From NCBI RefSeq assembly GCF_001424585.1, contig NZ_LMPJ01000011.1:97451-161450 (forward strand): 64,000 bases of DNA. Direction: 5' to 3'. The notes beneath the pieces were generated by a model that was not told the DNA's origin, searched no databases, and was given only the letters and a program-made list of their open reading frames with translations. Shown here piece after piece: positions 17,151 through 26,684 of this stretch; position 1 is the first letter of the stretch; each line of letters starts with the position of its first letter. This DNA comes from Chryseobacterium sp. Leaf180. GTDB taxonomy: Bacteria > Bacteroidota > Bacteroidia > Flavobacteriales > Weeksellaceae. A program made the translations under genes and the position numbers.

Positions 17151-17210
17151 AAAATCCGATTCTGAAAAAGCCGTGCTTATTTGCCTGAAATTTGATACTT
17201 TAGTTTCCTG

Positions 17211-20027
17211 TTGAAAAATTTTATCAATTTTCTGTTTATTTGCTGTGGGATCACTTTGATTTCTGCACAGAAAGACAGTATTTACATTCAGGCAAAACTT
17301 AGCGAAGACAAAAAAACGCTTTCGGTAACGCAGCAGATTGTTTATCACAACCGATCGCAAACTGATCTTGACAGTCTGAAACTTCTGAACTGGGTTGCGG
17401 CGTACAGCAAACGGAGAACGGCGCTTGTCGAACGCAAACTTGAAGACCGGAACAACAGTCTTTATTTTGCGAAACCAGAAGAGACCGGCAAAATTCTGAT
17501 TTTACAGTCAGATTCTGACCGTTTTTCTATTACTCAGGAAGATTTATCTAAAGAAAATATTTTCATAAAACTTCAGCAGCCTTTAAAATCTGGTGAAGTT
17601 TTACGGTTTAGTTTAAAATATACTTTGCAGCTTCCCGACAGGAAATTTACCGGTTACGGAACGGGTGAATCGCTGGTTAATCTTAAATATTTCTTCATAG
17701 TTCCTGATCATTTTGATCCTGAAAACCGAATTCCGAGAAGCTATAAAGACACGGAAGAATCAGTCAATTTCAATACGTTCTGGAATATTAAATTGGATAT
17801 TCCGGCAACTTTTTTTGCGCACAGCAACCTTCAGAAAATTTCAGAGAAAGAATTTACCGGTTCATCGGATGTCGATCCCGAATTTGTAATTGCTCCCAAC
17901 ACCTTCCCTTCTATTGAAATTCTTGATCCTGAAATTGCCACGCAAATAAAATTTGGATATAAACTCACGCCGCAGGAAATTCAGAATCTTGAGTTTTTTC
18001 TTCCGCTTCAGCTTAAATTTTTAAAAGACAGAATCGGGAAAATTCCGCCGAGTATTTTTATCTCTGAGAAGTTTCGCGCGAAAGAAGATTTTTTTGGGAA
18101 CAACGATATCAGCTTCTGGAAATTCCGTTTTAAATTATTTACAGATGCTGAAAAAACCGATCAGGATTATTTCGGAATTGTGGCAAAAAAGATTCTTGAC
18201 AACATCATCATCGCTGATAAAGAAGAATATCACTGGTTTAAAAACGGTCTGAAATCGTATCTCGAAATTCAGTATTTAACCAAATTTTACAGCAACGCCA
18301 AACTCCTCGGAAATTTAAACGAAACAAAAATTCTGGGCATAAAACCCGTAAAACTGTTTCATGTTTCTGATGTAAAACTGCTCGACCGCTACGGTTTGGC
18401 GTATCAGTACATCATGTCTCAAAACCTCGATCAGAAAATTGGTGAACCGTTTTCAGCATTGAGTAATTTTAATGATATGGCAATCAGCAGCTTCGAAACC
18501 GGAAGTCTTTTCGCATTTTCTGCTGATAAAATGGGTGAGGATAATTTTGAAGCGATTTTAAAAAATTATATTTCAGAAAACAGTCAGCAGGCGACAAATC
18601 CCAATGATTTTCTGCAAAAACTTGCAGCAAAAGATACTTCTGTAAAATATCTGAACGGTTATTTTAATCAGAAAAACCGAACGAATTTTAAGCTTAAAAA
18701 ATTTAAACCAAAAAATGATTCTTTAGAAATAAGAATCGCAAAAAACACAGACGAAAATATTCCTGTGAAGCTGGAAACGCAGACCAGAAGCGGAGAAAAG
18801 AAATCTGTCTGGATCGAAACCGAAGAAAATCAGCGTGTGACAACGGTGGATCTTCCGGCTGAAAATATTTACAAAATCGTCATCAATAATGATTTTATTT
18901 TTCCTGAAGCGAATTTCCGTGACAATTATCTGTACACGAAAGGTCTGTTTTCAAACTCGAAAAAAATCAAGTTTAAATTCATCAAAGACGTTCCGAATCC
19001 TGAGTTTAATGAGATTTATCTGAATCCGCGCGTGAGATTTACCAACACGTACGACAAGTTTCTGATTGGGATGAATTTCAAAAACCAGTCGCTTTTTGAC
19101 CAGAAATTCCTCTACTCTATCACGCCGTCTTACAGTACCGGGACCGGAAAATTAACCGGATCTGGCGCCGTTGCGTATACATTTTTGCCGGCTGAAAGCA
19201 TTATTCAGAGTCTGACGTTTGGTGTTTCCGGATCCTATTTCCACTACGATTTTGATCTTTCATACCGGAAAGCGTCTTTGTACAGCAGCATTGGTTTCAG
19301 AAAGGATCCGCGAAGTACGGTGAGCCGCGGCGCGAGCATTTCTTACAATTATTTTGAACGTGAACTCAGCCCTGAAATGGTTGCCAAACGCGATTACGGA
19401 AAATATAATCTCTGGACAATCGGTTACGGATATACCGACAACAAAATGATTCATGAGAAAAGCTTCAGCATCAGTACGCAGGGAATGGAAGATTATAATA
19501 AAATCACGTCTGAGGCCTTCTACCGCTGGGAATTTGCGCCAAGACAAAAGCTGAGTTTAAGACTTTTTGCAGGCTATTTTATCAGAAATGAGACACGGAA
19601 CAACACTTTCGATTACGGAATTTCGCGTGTTTCCGATTACTCTTTTTCGTATAATCTATTAGGACAGAGTGCGACGGGCGGTATTCTTTCTCAGCAGTTT
19701 GTTTTAGCTGACGGCGGTTTCAAATCATTTATTCCGGGAAGTGTAAATAAATGGATTACGTCTTTCAATGTCGACAGCAGCGTCTGGAAAATTTTCCATG
19801 TGTATGCAGATGCGGGAGTATATCAGAATAAAAATACAGATGTGAAGTTCATCTGGGACAGCGGCGTGAAAGTACGTTTGATTCCTGATTTTCTTGAGAT
19901 TTTTCTTCCGGTGCAGTCGTCTTTAGGCTTCGAACCTGGTTTTAAAGATTACGGAAAAAGAATCCGTTATACTCTGATTCTTAATCTGGGAACGATCATT
20001 AACGCTGCCAGACGAGGCTGGTACTAA
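17211..20027 (+). CDS. M1-peptidase-like periplasmic region fused to outer-membrane beta-barrel
   Basis: A 938-aa exported protein with a signal peptide ending in LISAQ. The start is TTG, immediately before a basic N-terminus; no ATG fits. Residues about 20-480 resemble M1-type aminopeptidases: the HWFKNGLKSYLE motif at 341-352 matches the W-x-N-E-G-x-x-x-Y segment of M1 enzymes, but the zinc-binding Glu is replaced by Asn345, and no HExxH is found upstream. The region from about 590 to 938 is a run of alternating aromatic beta-strands ending in a C-terminal aromatic residue, as in outer-membrane barrels. Function unknown; probably not an active metallopeptidase. Confidence 0.7.
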   Translation: MKNFINFLFICCGITLISAQKDSIYIQAKLSEDKKTLSVTQQIVYHNRSQTDLDSLKLLNWVAAYSKRRTALVERKLEDRNNSLYFAKPEETGKILILQSDSDRFSITQEDLSKENIFIKLQQPLKSGEVLRFSLKYTLQLPDRKFTGYGTGESLVNLKYFFIVPDHFDPENRIPRSYKDTEESVNFNTFWNIKLDIPATFFAHSNLQKISEKEFTGSSDVDPEFVIAPNTFPSIEILDPEIATQIKFGYKLTPQEIQNLEFFLPLQLKFLKDRIGKIPPSIFISEKFRAKEDFFGNNDISFWKFRFKLFTDAEKTDQDYFGIVAKKILDNIIIADKEEYHWFKNGLKSYLEIQYLTKFYSNAKLLGNLNETKILGIKPVKLFHVSDVKLLDRYGLAYQYIMSQNLDQKIGEPFSALSNFNDMAISSFETGSLFAFSADKMGEDNFEAILKNYISENSQQATNPNDFLQKLAAKDTSVKYLNGYFNQKNRTNFKLKKFKPKNDSLEIRIAKNTDENIPVKLETQTRSGEKKSVWIETEENQRVTTVDLPAENIYKIVINNDFIFPEANFRDNYLYTKGLFSNSKKIKFKFIKDVPNPEFNEIYLNPRVRFTNTYDKFLIGMNFKNQSLFDQKFLYSITPSYSTGTGKLTGSGAVAYTFLPAESIIQSLTFGVSGSYFHYDFDLSYRKASLYSSIGFRKDPRSTVSRGASISYNYFERELSPEMVAKRDYGKYNLWTIGYGYTDNKMIHEKSFSISTQGMEDYNKITSEAFYRWEFAPRQKLSLRLFAGYFIRNETRNNTFDYGISRVSDYSFSYNLLGQSATGGILSQQFVLADGGFKSFIPGSVNKWITSFNVDSSVWKIFHVYADAGVYQNKNTDVKFIWDSGVKVRLIPDFLEIFLPVQSSLGFEPGFKDYGKRIRYTLILNLGTIINAARRGWY

Positions 20028-20028
20028 C

Positions 20029-20061
20029 AAATAAAAGCTGCCCGAAGACAGCTTTTATTTT
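20029..20061 (+). terminator. Bidirectional intrinsic terminator
   Basis: Arms AATAAAAGCTG and CAGCTTTTATT around a CCCGAAGA loop, with T run, between two convergent genes. Confidence 0.85.
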
Positions 20062-20077
20062 TTGAAAGCATTCAATA

Positions 20078-20863
20078 TTAATCTTTCATTATTTTCTGAG
20101 AAACTAAAGTATTGTTTACGGTTGCATTCACGATATAATTTCCTTTTGGAAGATCTGAAACATTGATATTCTGATTTTCTTTTACCGAGAAGGTCTTCAC
20201 AATCTGTCCGTTCATATTAAAGATTTTCACTTTGTCAGCTGTTTGCCCAAACAAAATTTCTCCGTTTTTCACCAAAGTATTTTTCACGAAAATGCTTTTG
20301 GTTTTTTGAGCATCATTTACAGCAAGCACTGCATTGCCGGTTTTGATTTCAATATTATCGATAAATGCGCGAAGAGATGAAGCTGGCGTTTCGAAAGTCA
20401 CCGTTGAACCCGCTGTTCCGCCTGTAAAAGTCACCGTTTTAGTTTCAGGCATTCCTGCCATTACCGCGCTGTAAGAAACCGTTTGATCTGCTTTTCCGGT
20501 TACTTTTACCAAAATTGTTCCTGCGTTACTCCAGCCTTTTACGTCGAAAGTGATGGTTACATTTCCACCGTTTGATGATAGGTCTAAAGTTTTGGATGTC
20601 ATTGATCCGATTACAGAACCAGTTCCCAATTTTGCCATTCCTCCTGCACTGTACACCTTAGTTCCCTGCGGAAAATTTGCTGTTGGCGTAATAGAAGCAC
20701 CTGTTGTATAAATATCGGTCACATCCGGCGCACCTACTCCTGAATTGGATGTGTTTCCTCCGGCTGTAAACGTCGAAAAATTTTCAGACAACACCACTGT
20801 TTGTTGCGCCTGAAAGGCTGCAGTAAAAGACACAAAACTTAAGACAGTAAAAAATTTCTTCAT
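20078..20863 (-). CDS. Secreted protein with T9SS type A sorting domain
   Basis: A 261-aa protein with a Sec signal peptide (cleavage near AFQAQQ), a beta-rich Thr/Gly/Ser region (about 25-170) resembling carbohydrate-binding or adhesin-like jelly-roll domains, and a C-terminal T9SS sorting domain at about residues 195-261 (KVKIFNMNGQIVK ... LPKGNYIV ... QKIMKD). The sorting domain directs export through SprA and attachment or release at the surface. The role of the middle part is not recognised. It shares a terminator with the convergent barrel gene. Confidence 0.85.
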   Translation of the reverse strand: MKKFFTVLSFVSFTAAFQAQQTVVLSENFSTFTAGGNTSNSGVGAPDVTDIYTTGASITPTANFPQGTKVYSAGGMAKLGTGSVIGSMTSKTLDLSSNGGNVTITFDVKGWSNAGTILVKVTGKADQTVSYSAVMAGMPETKTVTFTGGTAGSTVTFETPASSLRAFIDNIEIKTGNAVLAVNDAQKTKSIFVKNTLVKNGEILFGQTADKVKIFNMNGQIVKTFSVKENQNINVSDLPKGNYIVNATVNNTLVSQKIMKD

Positions 20864-21010
20864 GATAATTTTAATATTGATAATTACAGGCCCAAAATTA
20901 CCCGCATTTTTTAAGATTACACAATAATAAAGTTAATTTATTGTTAATAATACTAATCTCAAAAGCGTACTCATTTTTTAGCTACTTTTACCAATTATTT
21001 TCAACAACCA

Positions 21011-24000
21011 TTGAGGAATTTCCGGCTTATTTTCTTGTTCCTTTTCATGAGCTTCTTTCTCGGTAAGGCTCAGATTTTCTCGTGGAAGAACCCGAATATC
21101 CCGAACGACAGCATTAGGAAAGACAGCATTTTAGCTTTAAAACTGGAACGAGATCTTTTTGCTAAAGACACAATGGATTTCATAAAAACCAGCAATAGAA
21201 TCATTATTGATGAAGCAGTTTTGGCAAGAAATGACAAGAAGAGATTTCTGGGAGAACTTAATTCCAAAGGTTCTATTATCCGTGGAATTACTTTTGGAAA
21301 TAATCAGGGACAGTCGGTTCAAAGCTCGATGGATCTGCAGATTTCCGGCCGGCTTTCAAACGATGTAACGTTGCTGGCGAGTATTTCAGATCACAATCTA
21401 CCGATACAGGCCGACGGTTATACGCAGACTTTGGAAGAGTTTGACAAGATTTACATTCAGCTTAATATTAAAGATAAATCGATTCTGCGCGCCGGCCATC
21501 TCGATCTGGTCGATGACAAAAATTATTTTGCCAAATATCAGCGGCGAAGTATGGGAATTCAGTTTCAGACGCAGTTTGGGCAGGAGAATAAAACATTTGC
21601 AGATATTTCTATGGGCGTGGCGCGAAGCGAATTTCACAGAATCCGTTTTCAGGGTGTGGAAGGAAATCAAGGTCCGTATCGTCTTACCGGGAAAAACGGC
21701 GAACAGTTTATTACCCTTATTTCAGGTTCTGAGCAGGTTTTTATCGACGGAATTTTAATGAAACGTGGCGAAAACCAAGATTATATTATTAACTACAATA
21801 CCGGCGAAGTGACTTTCACGAGTTTCCGGCCGATTTTTCAGCAGAATTTTATCACGATTTCTTTTAATTACACCAACAGAAATTATTCTCGGTATCTGTT
21901 TACAGGAAAGCTTCAGCACCAACGGGAAAAATTCAGAATAGCCTTAAACTGGTTTCTTGAAAATGACAATAAAAATGCTCCGCTTGCCTTAAATCTTTCC
22001 AAAGAAGATGAGCAGATTCTGGCTAATGCCGGAAACGACACAAACTTAATGTACGCGCCGTCCGCCGTCATTTCTGAGTATGATGTTAACAAAATTCTGT
22101 ATCGTCTTGTACAGGATCCTAACGGAAATTATTACGAGCTTTCGAATGATGTTAATGTCACACTTTATCAGGTTTCGTTTACCTATTTTGGAGCCAACCT
22201 GGGCGACTACCGCTTAAAGCAAACCACAAATAACGGCCGCGTTTTCGAATATGTCGGTCAGAATGCCGGCGATTACCGCGCTGTACGAAAACTCCCGTCA
22301 CCACAAAAAGCGCAGGTTTATACGGTAAATTCTGAATATCTTTTGAAAGACGGAAAAATCGGTGCCGATGTCTCGCTCAGCAATTACGATATCAATCTGT
22401 TTTCGTCAAAAGATGCCGCGCAGAATCTCGGTTATGCCGCAAGAATTTTTGGTAATAAAACTTTTGAAAAAAACAATTGGCGAGGAACACCAAGCTTTGA
22501 ATATCAGTATATTGACCGCCAGTTTCATATTCTTGACCGTATTAATGATGTTGAATTTTCGAGGGATTTCAATCTTGCGCAGGAATTTAGCGGGAGAACT
22601 CAAAACCGTATAATATTCAGTTTTCTGAACCGATGGAAAAATAAATCTGCACTTAATTACCGTTTAAATTATTTGGAAGAGCAGGATTCTTACAAAGGAA
22701 TAAAAAACGATCTCGATTTTGGCTGGATTGCAGGAAGATATTTCACGAAAGGAAGTCTGTCTTACCTCAGCACCAATTCGACGCTTCAAAACACCAAGTT
22801 CATCCGAGGCGGAGTTTCAAGCGAGTTTACCGGAAATAAGGGCAGCTGGGCCGTCGGCGGAAGTATGGAGCACAACGAGAAAAAATTCAACGAGACGCAA
22901 CAGCTTGATGTGACGAGTTTCAGCTGGCGCGAAATTTTTGTTCAGAAAAAAATCGGCGACAGTACGCGCACGAAACTTTTAGCCAAAATGTATCTTCGCG
23001 ACAACGATTCCGTGCGTGACAACCGTTTGCAAAATATGAACCGAATTTTAGGTTTTATGGCAGAAAGTCAGATCATTAAAACAGAAAAAACGACGTTGAA
23101 TGCTTTACTTCATTACCGGAAATTTTATTATGCTGACGCAACGGTAGATCAAAGCCAAAACAGAGATTTTGTCGTTGGAAATTTACTCTACAATCAGCAG
23201 CTTTTCAAAAACGGGATGCGTCTGCAGGCGTTTTATGAGCTTGGAAACGGCCAGGAAGCACAGCGTGAATTTCAATATGTGAAAGTGACCGATGGCCAAG
23301 GCGTTTACAAATGGACAGATTATAACGGCGACGGCGTGCAGCAACTTGATGAATTTGAGATTGCAGAATACAGCGATTTGGCGAAATACATCCGGATTTA
23401 CACAAATTCTGTGCGCTATATTCCTTCCAATAAAAACAAACTTCAGCTGGCACTTTTTGTGAATCCTTCGGTGATTTTAAATTCTGAAAATGAGTTTCTG
23501 AAACGCTGGAATTTTAATATCTCGTTGAATTCTCAGAATTCTTTTTACAAACGCGAAAGAGTTCTGGTTTTAAATCCTTTTGAAAAAGGCAGTGACCAAA
23601 TCCTGAAAAACCAGAATATTCTTGCTGCAGTGCAGTTTAATCCGACTGAAAAAAGCGGCTGGAATGGCAATTACCGTTTTATCGCGAATGATAATTTGGT
23701 GAATGCCAATTTCAGTAATGAGATTCGTGAGCAGACGTCGCATTTTTTGAATCTTGGATATTGGTTTAATAAAGAATTTCGTGTCGACTGGGAAAATTCG
23801 GTGCATGATCTTCAGAATTCTTCGCAGCTTTTCTCAACGCGCGATTACCGTTTAAATAATTTTGAAACAAAACCAAAAGCAACGTACCGTTTCACAGACG
23901 CTATTCAGGCTGAATTTTCTTCTGCTTACCGTGAAAAGCAAAGACTCGATGGTGAAGAACTTCTGAAGGCTTTCGACATCACGGGAACTTTGCAGTGGGA

Positions 24001-24244
24001 ACGCAAGAAAACTTCCATACGCGCCAATTTTTCTTTTATTAATAATGATTTTACCGGAAACAGTTTCAGCATCGTCGGAAACCAGATGCTCGACGGTTTG
24101 AAACCGGGAAAAAATCAGGTTTGGAGTGTTTTCATTCAGCAGGCTTTGAATTCCTTTCTTCAGCTCAATTTAAATTACGAAGGGAGAAATTCTGGCGACC
24201 GCACCATTCACATCGGAAGTATGCAGGTGAAAGCGAGTTTTTAA
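21011..24244 (+). CDS. Large outer-membrane protein of unknown function with EF-hand-like loop
   Basis: A 1077-aa protein starting at TTG, with a signal peptide (hydrophobic core FLFLFMSFFLG, then KAQ). The first 280 residues include a segment SGSEQVFIDG ... YIINYNTGEVTF seen in other Bacteroidota surface proteins. The rest is dominated by alternating polar/aromatic strands and ends in Phe, which suggests a large beta-barrel. A DYNGDGVQQLDEFE loop beginning at Asp770 looks like an EF-hand-type calcium site. I do not recognise a characterised homologue. It is divergent from the T9SS cargo gene, and dusB follows from its own promoter. Confidence 0.7.
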   Translation: MRNFRLIFLFLFMSFFLGKAQIFSWKNPNIPNDSIRKDSILALKLERDLFAKDTMDFIKTSNRIIIDEAVLARNDKKRFLGELNSKGSIIRGITFGNNQGQSVQSSMDLQISGRLSNDVTLLASISDHNLPIQADGYTQTLEEFDKIYIQLNIKDKSILRAGHLDLVDDKNYFAKYQRRSMGIQFQTQFGQENKTFADISMGVARSEFHRIRFQGVEGNQGPYRLTGKNGEQFITLISGSEQVFIDGILMKRGENQDYIINYNTGEVTFTSFRPIFQQNFITISFNYTNRNYSRYLFTGKLQHQREKFRIALNWFLENDNKNAPLALNLSKEDEQILANAGNDTNLMYAPSAVISEYDVNKILYRLVQDPNGNYYELSNDVNVTLYQVSFTYFGANLGDYRLKQTTNNGRVFEYVGQNAGDYRAVRKLPSPQKAQVYTVNSEYLLKDGKIGADVSLSNYDINLFSSKDAAQNLGYAARIFGNKTFEKNNWRGTPSFEYQYIDRQFHILDRINDVEFSRDFNLAQEFSGRTQNRIIFSFLNRWKNKSALNYRLNYLEEQDSYKGIKNDLDFGWIAGRYFTKGSLSYLSTNSTLQNTKFIRGGVSSEFTGNKGSWAVGGSMEHNEKKFNETQQLDVTSFSWREIFVQKKIGDSTRTKLLAKMYLRDNDSVRDNRLQNMNRILGFMAESQIIKTEKTTLNALLHYRKFYYADATVDQSQNRDFVVGNLLYNQQLFKNGMRLQAFYELGNGQEAQREFQYVKVTDGQGVYKWTDYNGDGVQQLDEFEIAEYSDLAKYIRIYTNSVRYIPSNKNKLQLALFVNPSVILNSENEFLKRWNFNISLNSQNSFYKRERVLVLNPFEKGSDQILKNQNILAAVQFNPTEKSGWNGNYRFIANDNLVNANFSNEIREQTSHFLNLGYWFNKEFRVDWENSVHDLQNSSQLFSTRDYRLNNFETKPKATYRFTDAIQAEFSSAYREKQRLDGEELLKAFDITGTLQWERKKTSIRANFSFINNDFTGNSFSIVGNQMLDGLKPGKNQVWSVFIQQALNSFLQLNLNYEGRNSGDRTIHIGSMQVKASF

Positions 24245-24356
24245 TGCTTATTAATTTAATTCTTAATAATCGCAAGATTAATTTAAAGCTATTTTTGTAA
24301 AATCTACTTTGATATTTTTTCATTTTTCAGCGTTTAGCGATCCTGTAATTTATTAT

Positions 24357-24364
24357 TAACTTTG
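24357..24364 (+). promoter_or_regulatory. Bacteroidota -7 element (TAACTTTG) touching the dusB start
   Basis: Matches TAnnTTTG and ends 4 nt before the ATG at 24369, so the transcript would be leaderless or nearly so. Confidence 0.5.
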
Positions 24365-24368
24365 CACC

Positions 24369-25364
24369 ATGGTAAAAATTGGCAATATCGAACTGCCCGA
24401 GTTTCCGCTGCTGCTGGCACCGATGGAAGATGTGAGCGACCCACCGTACAGAAGGCTTTGCAAAATGCATGGCGCAGATATGATGTATTCTGAATTTATT
24501 TCGTCTGAAGGCTTGATTCGCGATGCGATGAAAAGCAGAAAAAAACTGGATATTTTCGATTACGAAAGACCCGTCGGAATTCAGATTTTTGGTGGTGACG
24601 AAGAGGCAATGGCGATGTCTGCAAGAATTGTGGAAACTGTAAATCCTGATTTGGTTGATATTAATTTTGGCTGTCCTGTAAAAAAAGTGGTCTGCAAAGG
24701 CGCTGGTGCAGGAGTTTTAAAGGATATTGATCTTATGGTACGTCTGACGAAAGCTGTTGTAAGTTCTACAAGCCTTCCAGTAACCGTAAAAACCCGTTTA
24801 GGTTGGGACAGTCATTCGATAAACATCGACGAAGTGGCAGAACGCCTGCAGGAAACTGGTATTAAAGCATTGACTATTCATGCAAGAACGCGCGCACAAA
24901 TGTATAAAGGCGAAGCTGACTGGGAACATATTTCAAGAATCAAGCAAAACCCAAATATTGAGATTCCTATTTTTGGAAATGGTGATATTGATTCTCCTGA
25001 AAAAGCTTTACAATACAAAAACAAATACGCATGCGACGGTATTATGATTGGCCGTGCAGCGATAGGTTACCCATGGATTTTTAATGAAATCAAACATTTC
25101 TTTGCCACCGGAGAACATTTGGATTCGCCTACCATTTCAGACCGTCTCTTAGCAGTTCGTCAGCATGCAGAATGGAGCGCAGAATGGAAAGGTGAAAAAT
25201 TGGGACTGATCGAAATGCGCCAGCATTACAGCAATTATTTTCGTGGAGTGCCGCATTTTAAAGATTTCAGACGGAAGTTTCTCGAAGTTTATTCGTTGGC
25301 TGAGATGGATGAAGTGATAAAAGAAACTCAGATTTTCTATGAGGAATATCAGACACCGGTTTAA
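24369..25364 (+). CDS. dusB: tRNA-dihydrouridine synthase
   Basis: A 331-aa FMN enzyme reducing specific uridines of tRNA to dihydrouridine. The TIM-barrel start LPEFPLLLAPMEDVSDPPYR, the catalytic Cys in DINFGCPVKKV, the motif KTRLGWD, the TIHARTRAQMYKGEADW region and the phosphate-binding GNGDI / GIMIGRAAIGYPWIF are all present. The subfamily symbol is the usual name for the Bacteroidota member. It has a terminator behind it. Confidence 0.94.
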   Translation: MVKIGNIELPEFPLLLAPMEDVSDPPYRRLCKMHGADMMYSEFISSEGLIRDAMKSRKKLDIFDYERPVGIQIFGGDEEAMAMSARIVETVNPDLVDINFGCPVKKVVCKGAGAGVLKDIDLMVRLTKAVVSSTSLPVTVKTRLGWDSHSINIDEVAERLQETGIKALTIHARTRAQMYKGEADWEHISRIKQNPNIEIPIFGNGDIDSPEKALQYKNKYACDGIMIGRAAIGYPWIFNEIKHFFATGEHLDSPTISDRLLAVRQHAEWSAEWKGEKLGLIEMRQHYSNYFRGVPHFKDFRRKFLEVYSLAEMDEVIKETQIFYEEYQTPV

Positions 25365-25410
25365 ATCATGATAAACTGGATATCTGCTTTTACACAGTTT
25401 TTAAAACACA

Positions 25411-25436
25411 ACCCATCAGAATCTGATGGGTTTATT
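25411..25436 (+). terminator. Intrinsic terminator of dusB
   Basis: Arms ACCCATCAGA and TCTGATGGGT with T-rich tail, between dusB and the convergent small secreted protein. Confidence 0.8.
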
Positions 25437-25461
25437 TATTCTGCTTTATGTAGAAAAGAAA

Positions 25462-25776
25462 CTATTTTTTAATATCCGTTTTCACTTCTTGGTATGTTTT
25501 TTCTATAGCTTTCGCTCCCTTTTGAGCGGTTTTTTCTGTCCATTTCACTCCGTTTTTCACTCCCTTTTCAGTTGCTTTTGCTCCTTTTTTAGCGGTTTCA
25601 CCTGTCCATTCCGCTCCTTTCTGCACACCTTTTTTTGTTGCAACCGCTCCTTTTTTAGCCACATTTCCTACGACTTTAGCATCCTGCTTCACCGCTTCTT
25701 TTACCGTTTGCTTCTCCTGAGCACCGACTGATATTGTGATCAGTACAACAGCAAACATTGTAATTATTTTTTTCAT
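25462..25776 (-). CDS. Small secreted Lys-rich repeat protein
   Basis: A 104-aa protein with a signal peptide (MKKIITMFAVVLITISVGAQ) and a mature part rich in Lys, Ala, Gly, Thr and Glu. Residues 46-67 and 68-89 are two near-identical 22-residue repeats (ATKKGVQKGAEW... and ATEKGVKNGVKW...), with a third partial copy after residue 90. The pattern would form amphipathic helices, as in LEA-like or apolipoprotein-like proteins; that comparison is only structural. The opposite strand is open for 101 codons because of the repeats, but its Phe/Ser-rich product looks like a shadow. Function unknown. Confidence 0.7.
   Translation of the reverse strand: MKKIITMFAVVLITISVGAQEKQTVKEAVKQDAKVVGNVAKKGAVATKKGVQKGAEWTGETAKKGAKATEKGVKNGVKWTEKTAQKGAKAIEKTYQEVKTDIKK
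25510..25641 (-). repeat. Two tandem 66-bp coding repeats
   Basis: The 22-residue repeats of the small secreted protein correspond to two consecutive 66-bp units in frame, so copy-number changes would keep the frame. Confidence 0.7.
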
Positions 25777-25906
25777 TGTCTTTAAAATTTAAACTAAATT
25801 ACTTTTTATTTTATTTAAAATTCTTTTTCTAGCAATTCTTGTGATGTATCAGATTGTTCAAAAATTAATCATTGGTCTAATAAAGTAATCGAGAAATATA
25901 AATGGC

Positions 25907-25932
25907 AAACCCACCAAAGTTTGATGGGTTTT
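25907..25932 (-). terminator. Probable terminator of deoC
   Basis: On the minus strand, arms AAACCCATCAAA and TTTGGTGGGTTT (one G-T wobble), just after the deoC stop. Confidence 0.6.
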
Positions 25933-25938
25933 GTCATT

Positions 25939-26682
25939 TTAATATGTCGCAGAAGAATCTTTATCAGAGATTAAAGATAAGGCGGAGGAAGTTCCTATTC
26001 TCTTTACACCGAGATCAATCATTTTTTCGGCATCATCGGGAGTTCGTACTCCGCCTGCGGCTTTTACAGGTATCTTACCGGCGTTATCGAGCATTATTTT
26101 GATGCCTTCAAAAGTGGCTCCGTTTGGCTTTCCATTTTCTGTTTCATAAAAGCCGGTAGAGGATTTCACAAAAATATTTTCTTCCTTTCCTGCGAAAAAC
26201 TGCGTTGCCCAACCGGAAATTTTAGAAGTAAGTTCGGCAATTTGAGTATTGTTCAAAGCTGCGATTTCGATAATCCACTTTGCAATTTTTTTATTTTGAA
26301 GGCAAAGTTCTGTGCATTGCTGAAACTCGTTTTCTATGTAGGAAATATTTCCTTTAAGATATTCATGATAGTTAATCACAAAATCAAGCTCGTCGGCACC
26401 AGCTTCAATGGCATTCTTTGCTTCGGCGAGTTTTTCCTCAACCGATCCATAACCTTCGTGAAAACCAATCACCGTTCCGATGACTACTTTTCTCCCTTTT
26501 TCATTTAAATATTTTTTAACATCTGAAACAAACTCAGGGCGAATCATCACGGCAAAGATCTTGTGCAAAACCGCTTCATCAATAAGATTCTTCACTTTTT
26601 GCCAGGTTTCTTCCTGCGAAAGCCCGGATTGAGCCGATGTTTTTAAATAAGTTGAATCTAAATACGCTGCAATATCCTTCAT
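25939..26682 (-). CDS. deoC: Deoxyribose-phosphate aldolase
   Basis: A 247-aa class I aldolase splitting 2-deoxyribose-5-phosphate into glyceraldehyde-3-phosphate and acetaldehyde. The Schiff-base lysine lies in FVKSSTGFY, and the second conserved lysine in VKAAGGVRTPDDAEKM, followed by RIGTSSAL. Length is normal. It starts 2 bp after the stop of an Lrp-type regulator on the same strand, so the two form an operon. Confidence 0.94.
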   Translation of the reverse strand: MKDIAAYLDSTYLKTSAQSGLSQEETWQKVKNLIDEAVLHKIFAVMIRPEFVSDVKKYLNEKGRKVVIGTVIGFHEGYGSVEEKLAEAKNAIEAGADELDFVINYHEYLKGNISYIENEFQQCTELCLQNKKIAKWIIEIAALNNTQIAELTSKISGWATQFFAGKEENIFVKSSTGFYETENGKPNGATFEGIKIMLDNAGKIPVKAAGGVRTPDDAEKMIDLGVKRIGTSSALSLISDKDSSATY

Positions 26683-26684
26683 AC

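Noticed and set aside
25426..25731. 101-aa Phe/Ser-rich frame on the plus strand
   Set aside because: It is antisense to the Lys-rich repeat protein, which has a signal peptide and a better start.
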